This document shows positions 62,101-64,000 of a DNA stretch of 64,000 bases, one piece after another. Made by a program: the position numbers and the translations under genes. Within the stretch, counting starts at the first letter, position 1. Each line of letters opens with the position of its first letter. The stretch comes from Sitta carolinensis (lineage: Eukaryota; Chordata; Aves; Passeriformes; Sittidae): contig CM063287.1 of NCBI GenBank assembly GCA_032173965.1, forward strand, positions 6,329,859-6,393,858. Direction: 5' to 3'. A model generated the notes under the pieces. That model was not told where the DNA came from. It did no database searches and worked only from the letters and a program-made list of their open reading frames with translations.

Positions 62101-64000
62101 AGCAGCTGCTGCCTCCTCCATTATGCAGTGTGAACACTCGCTAGTTTGTCCTGCCAAGGGATTGCTTTTTCATGAAGCATTGTGGAGGTAATACAGGTAT
62201 AAGAAATACTACTGCTATACAGTAATTTTAGAAGCCCTGTGAAAGCTATTTAACATCAGATTAAAAAAAATAAAACTGTTCACAGAGAGAAAGGAAACAT
62301 GAGAGCTAGCTACAATAATAGGTATAGGCTTAAAGGTTCTCCCAAGGAAAAGAAATGCAGTGCTAACTAAGCACATTAGGAAGAAAAAGGTTATGGCCAT
62401 GTGTGCTGTTGTAATTGACTGCATTATTCATGCAGTCATTCCAAGGTATATTTCTGGATCCACTCAAAATGCTTGATGTGAAATCAGGTGACAGAAGCTT
62501 CATGAACCTATTTCTCTGATGGAGCGCTGAGAAAAACCCAGTATTATTCTAACCTCATCTAGTTTGAAATGCATTTGGATAAGTACAGCATGACTACCAG
62601 ATATGATGAAGCGTGATGCATGGGGATAGAGCAGTGCAAAGAGAGTTACAGAGTTCCTTTATGAAGATCATTAATAGTATTGGCTCTTGTATTTCTCTAT
62701 GCAGGTAGGAAAAGGAACCCTGTATTTCTGAACTAGAACAACTTTACTGTAAACTAAAAGGTTTCTTTTGTAGCTTGAAATACCTGCTGTGTAGCTGGAA
62801 AGTATTGCACTATGCCCCAGTATAATCCAGTGTCCAATCCTGGTGCATCTGGAATTTAGGAGTTACACATTCTGCAGCTTCCTGTTGCCCTCCCATCTGC
62901 AGCTCCTGGGGAGCCATATGAGGACTGATGCAGTCCCTGAAACTGCCATTTTCTCTTCCTTTGTAGTTCTAATGTAACTTCAGAAAGCATCTGTCTTAGC
63001 TGTGGCCAGCCTCTCATGTGTGTGAGACACACAGAATCAGTAGCAGCGCTCCAGGGACAGCATTAATATTTAGCCAAGCTGCCAGCACTCCAGTGAGAAC
63101 TGAGAGATGTTTTTATACATCTGTGCTGACAAATAGAAGTCCTGTTTGGAATGCAGTGTGCACAGCTGTCCTCATTCCCCAGCAGCATGTCAGAAATGAT
63201 CTTGATGAGATGATTTTTTAAAATTAATTTTGCTGATTTTCCTCTGTTTTAGGGTAGTTCCCACATAATCCCAATGCAGAAGAATATTTACTCCTTCCTG
63301 ATCTAAGACATCTTGAGGTTATTACATCTGAATGCTCCCAGTGTTCTTGGAAAGCTCTGTTCACAATGTTATCCCTGGCGCAATAACGAAGTTGAGGCAA
63401 CATGAATCCCATGTTTCTGTCCTACCTAATATTTGGGAGGAAAAGGTTATGGAAGTTGCCTGTGTTTGCTCCCCAGACATTTCAGTGTGGAATTTCTGAG
63501 AGATAGTTTTGTACAAGATCAGAACACTGAACCTGTAAGAAGCTGAAAATTCAGTGAGTTTATATATAATGCTTTATTAATTGTCCATGCCTCGATTCTA
63601 TGTCATTGGAGAGCTTGGACTGAAGGTTTAGTAAGAGGAAATAATTTGAGATTTTCCTGTGACTGTGTTTAAGGGCAACAGTTCACTTCAGAATGTGTAA
63701 CTCCTGGTGCTTTCCCCTTGATTCACACCTGCTTTGAAAATAATAGTGCCTTAGGAAAGGAAGTTGATAGGGAGGAACCTACTGACTGGAGAGCTTAACT
63801 GGAGGATCAAACTAGATTTTAGTTGTTCTGCACAAGAAATACAGGTTAATTTTTTAACTGGGAACAGCACCATGTAACTGTGAATGGTTATTCTACAGCA
63901 ATCTTTTGGCTATTGATGACTGGTTCGAGTCCTAGCCATTGGGCTTTGTTAATATTGATCGGGGATAACTTTTGAGTGAAGCTGAAATCAACCGCAGTCA
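59172..64000 (+). other. ANK3 intron 1, no exon recognised
   Basis: Mostly AT-rich sequence. The longest frame is 91 codons (minus 60252-60527), unrecognised. A short TG repeat lies at 61243-61256. No RNA gene is seen. Confidence 0.65.
61243..61256. repeat. (TG)7 microsatellite
   Basis: Seven perfect TG units, followed by CATG. Confidence 0.9.

Noticed and set aside
63919..63935. GGTTCGAGTCC, an exact tRNA B-box type motif
   Set aside because: The flanking bases do not form a T stem, and no matching A box, anticodon arm or acceptor stem lies at the right distance. Not a tRNA gene.
1..64000. CRISPR arrays, operons, bacterial or phage systems
   Set aside because: No regularly spaced repeats, no ribosome-binding-site-led gene clusters; all evidence points to vertebrate intron and flank.

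Overview
The window looks like non-coding sequence from a bird genome, most likely a passerine. No reading frame exceeds 132 codons. CR1 LINE fragments on both strands are recognisable by the avian CR1 3' end (octamer-type ATTCTATG tail, 'TTCCAACCC' block). There is an avian-type endogenous retrovirus LTR, a relic of a MIR SINE, and several long A/T homopolymers. I cannot name the species from sequence alone.

The one gene feature I recognise with confidence is a first coding exon of ANK3 (ankyrin-G), + strand, 29195-29308. It encodes the 38-residue basic head of the long neuronal-type isoforms that precedes the ankyrin repeats, and ends in frame at a good splice donor. No other ANK3 exon is visible. 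The right half (29309-64000) is therefore the start of the long first intron of this isoform. The left half (1 to about 28860) is its 5' flank, or the intron of longer ANK3 transcripts that start further upstream in other vertebrates. A short uORF overlaps the ANK3 start codon out of frame, and two identical E-boxes lie about 270-315 bases upstream of it.

Layout: 1-29 kb holds a CR1 3' end (3311-3548), a poly(A)-tailed minus-strand segment (9498-9784), an old CR1/L2-like relic (11573-11765), an exon-like minus-strand segment (12908-12988), an internally deleted CR1 (16321-17225), an old CR1/L3-like relic (18390-18800), a MIR relic (26437-26580) and an LTR (26699-27035). The ANK3 exon follows. 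The intron carries a 35-T tract (33299-33333), two CR1 3' ends (36456-36549 and 59014-59171), twin T tracts (52393-52438) and a G/T-rich/A/C-rich mirror pair (55150-55482).

No multi-gene system is present and I found no evidence of a novel one. The observations most worth checking are the ANK3 uORF, the poly(A)-tailed segment, the exon-like minus-strand segments, the LTR with its tandem U3 repeats, and three copies of an 11-base YY1-like dyad (ATGGCNGCCAT).
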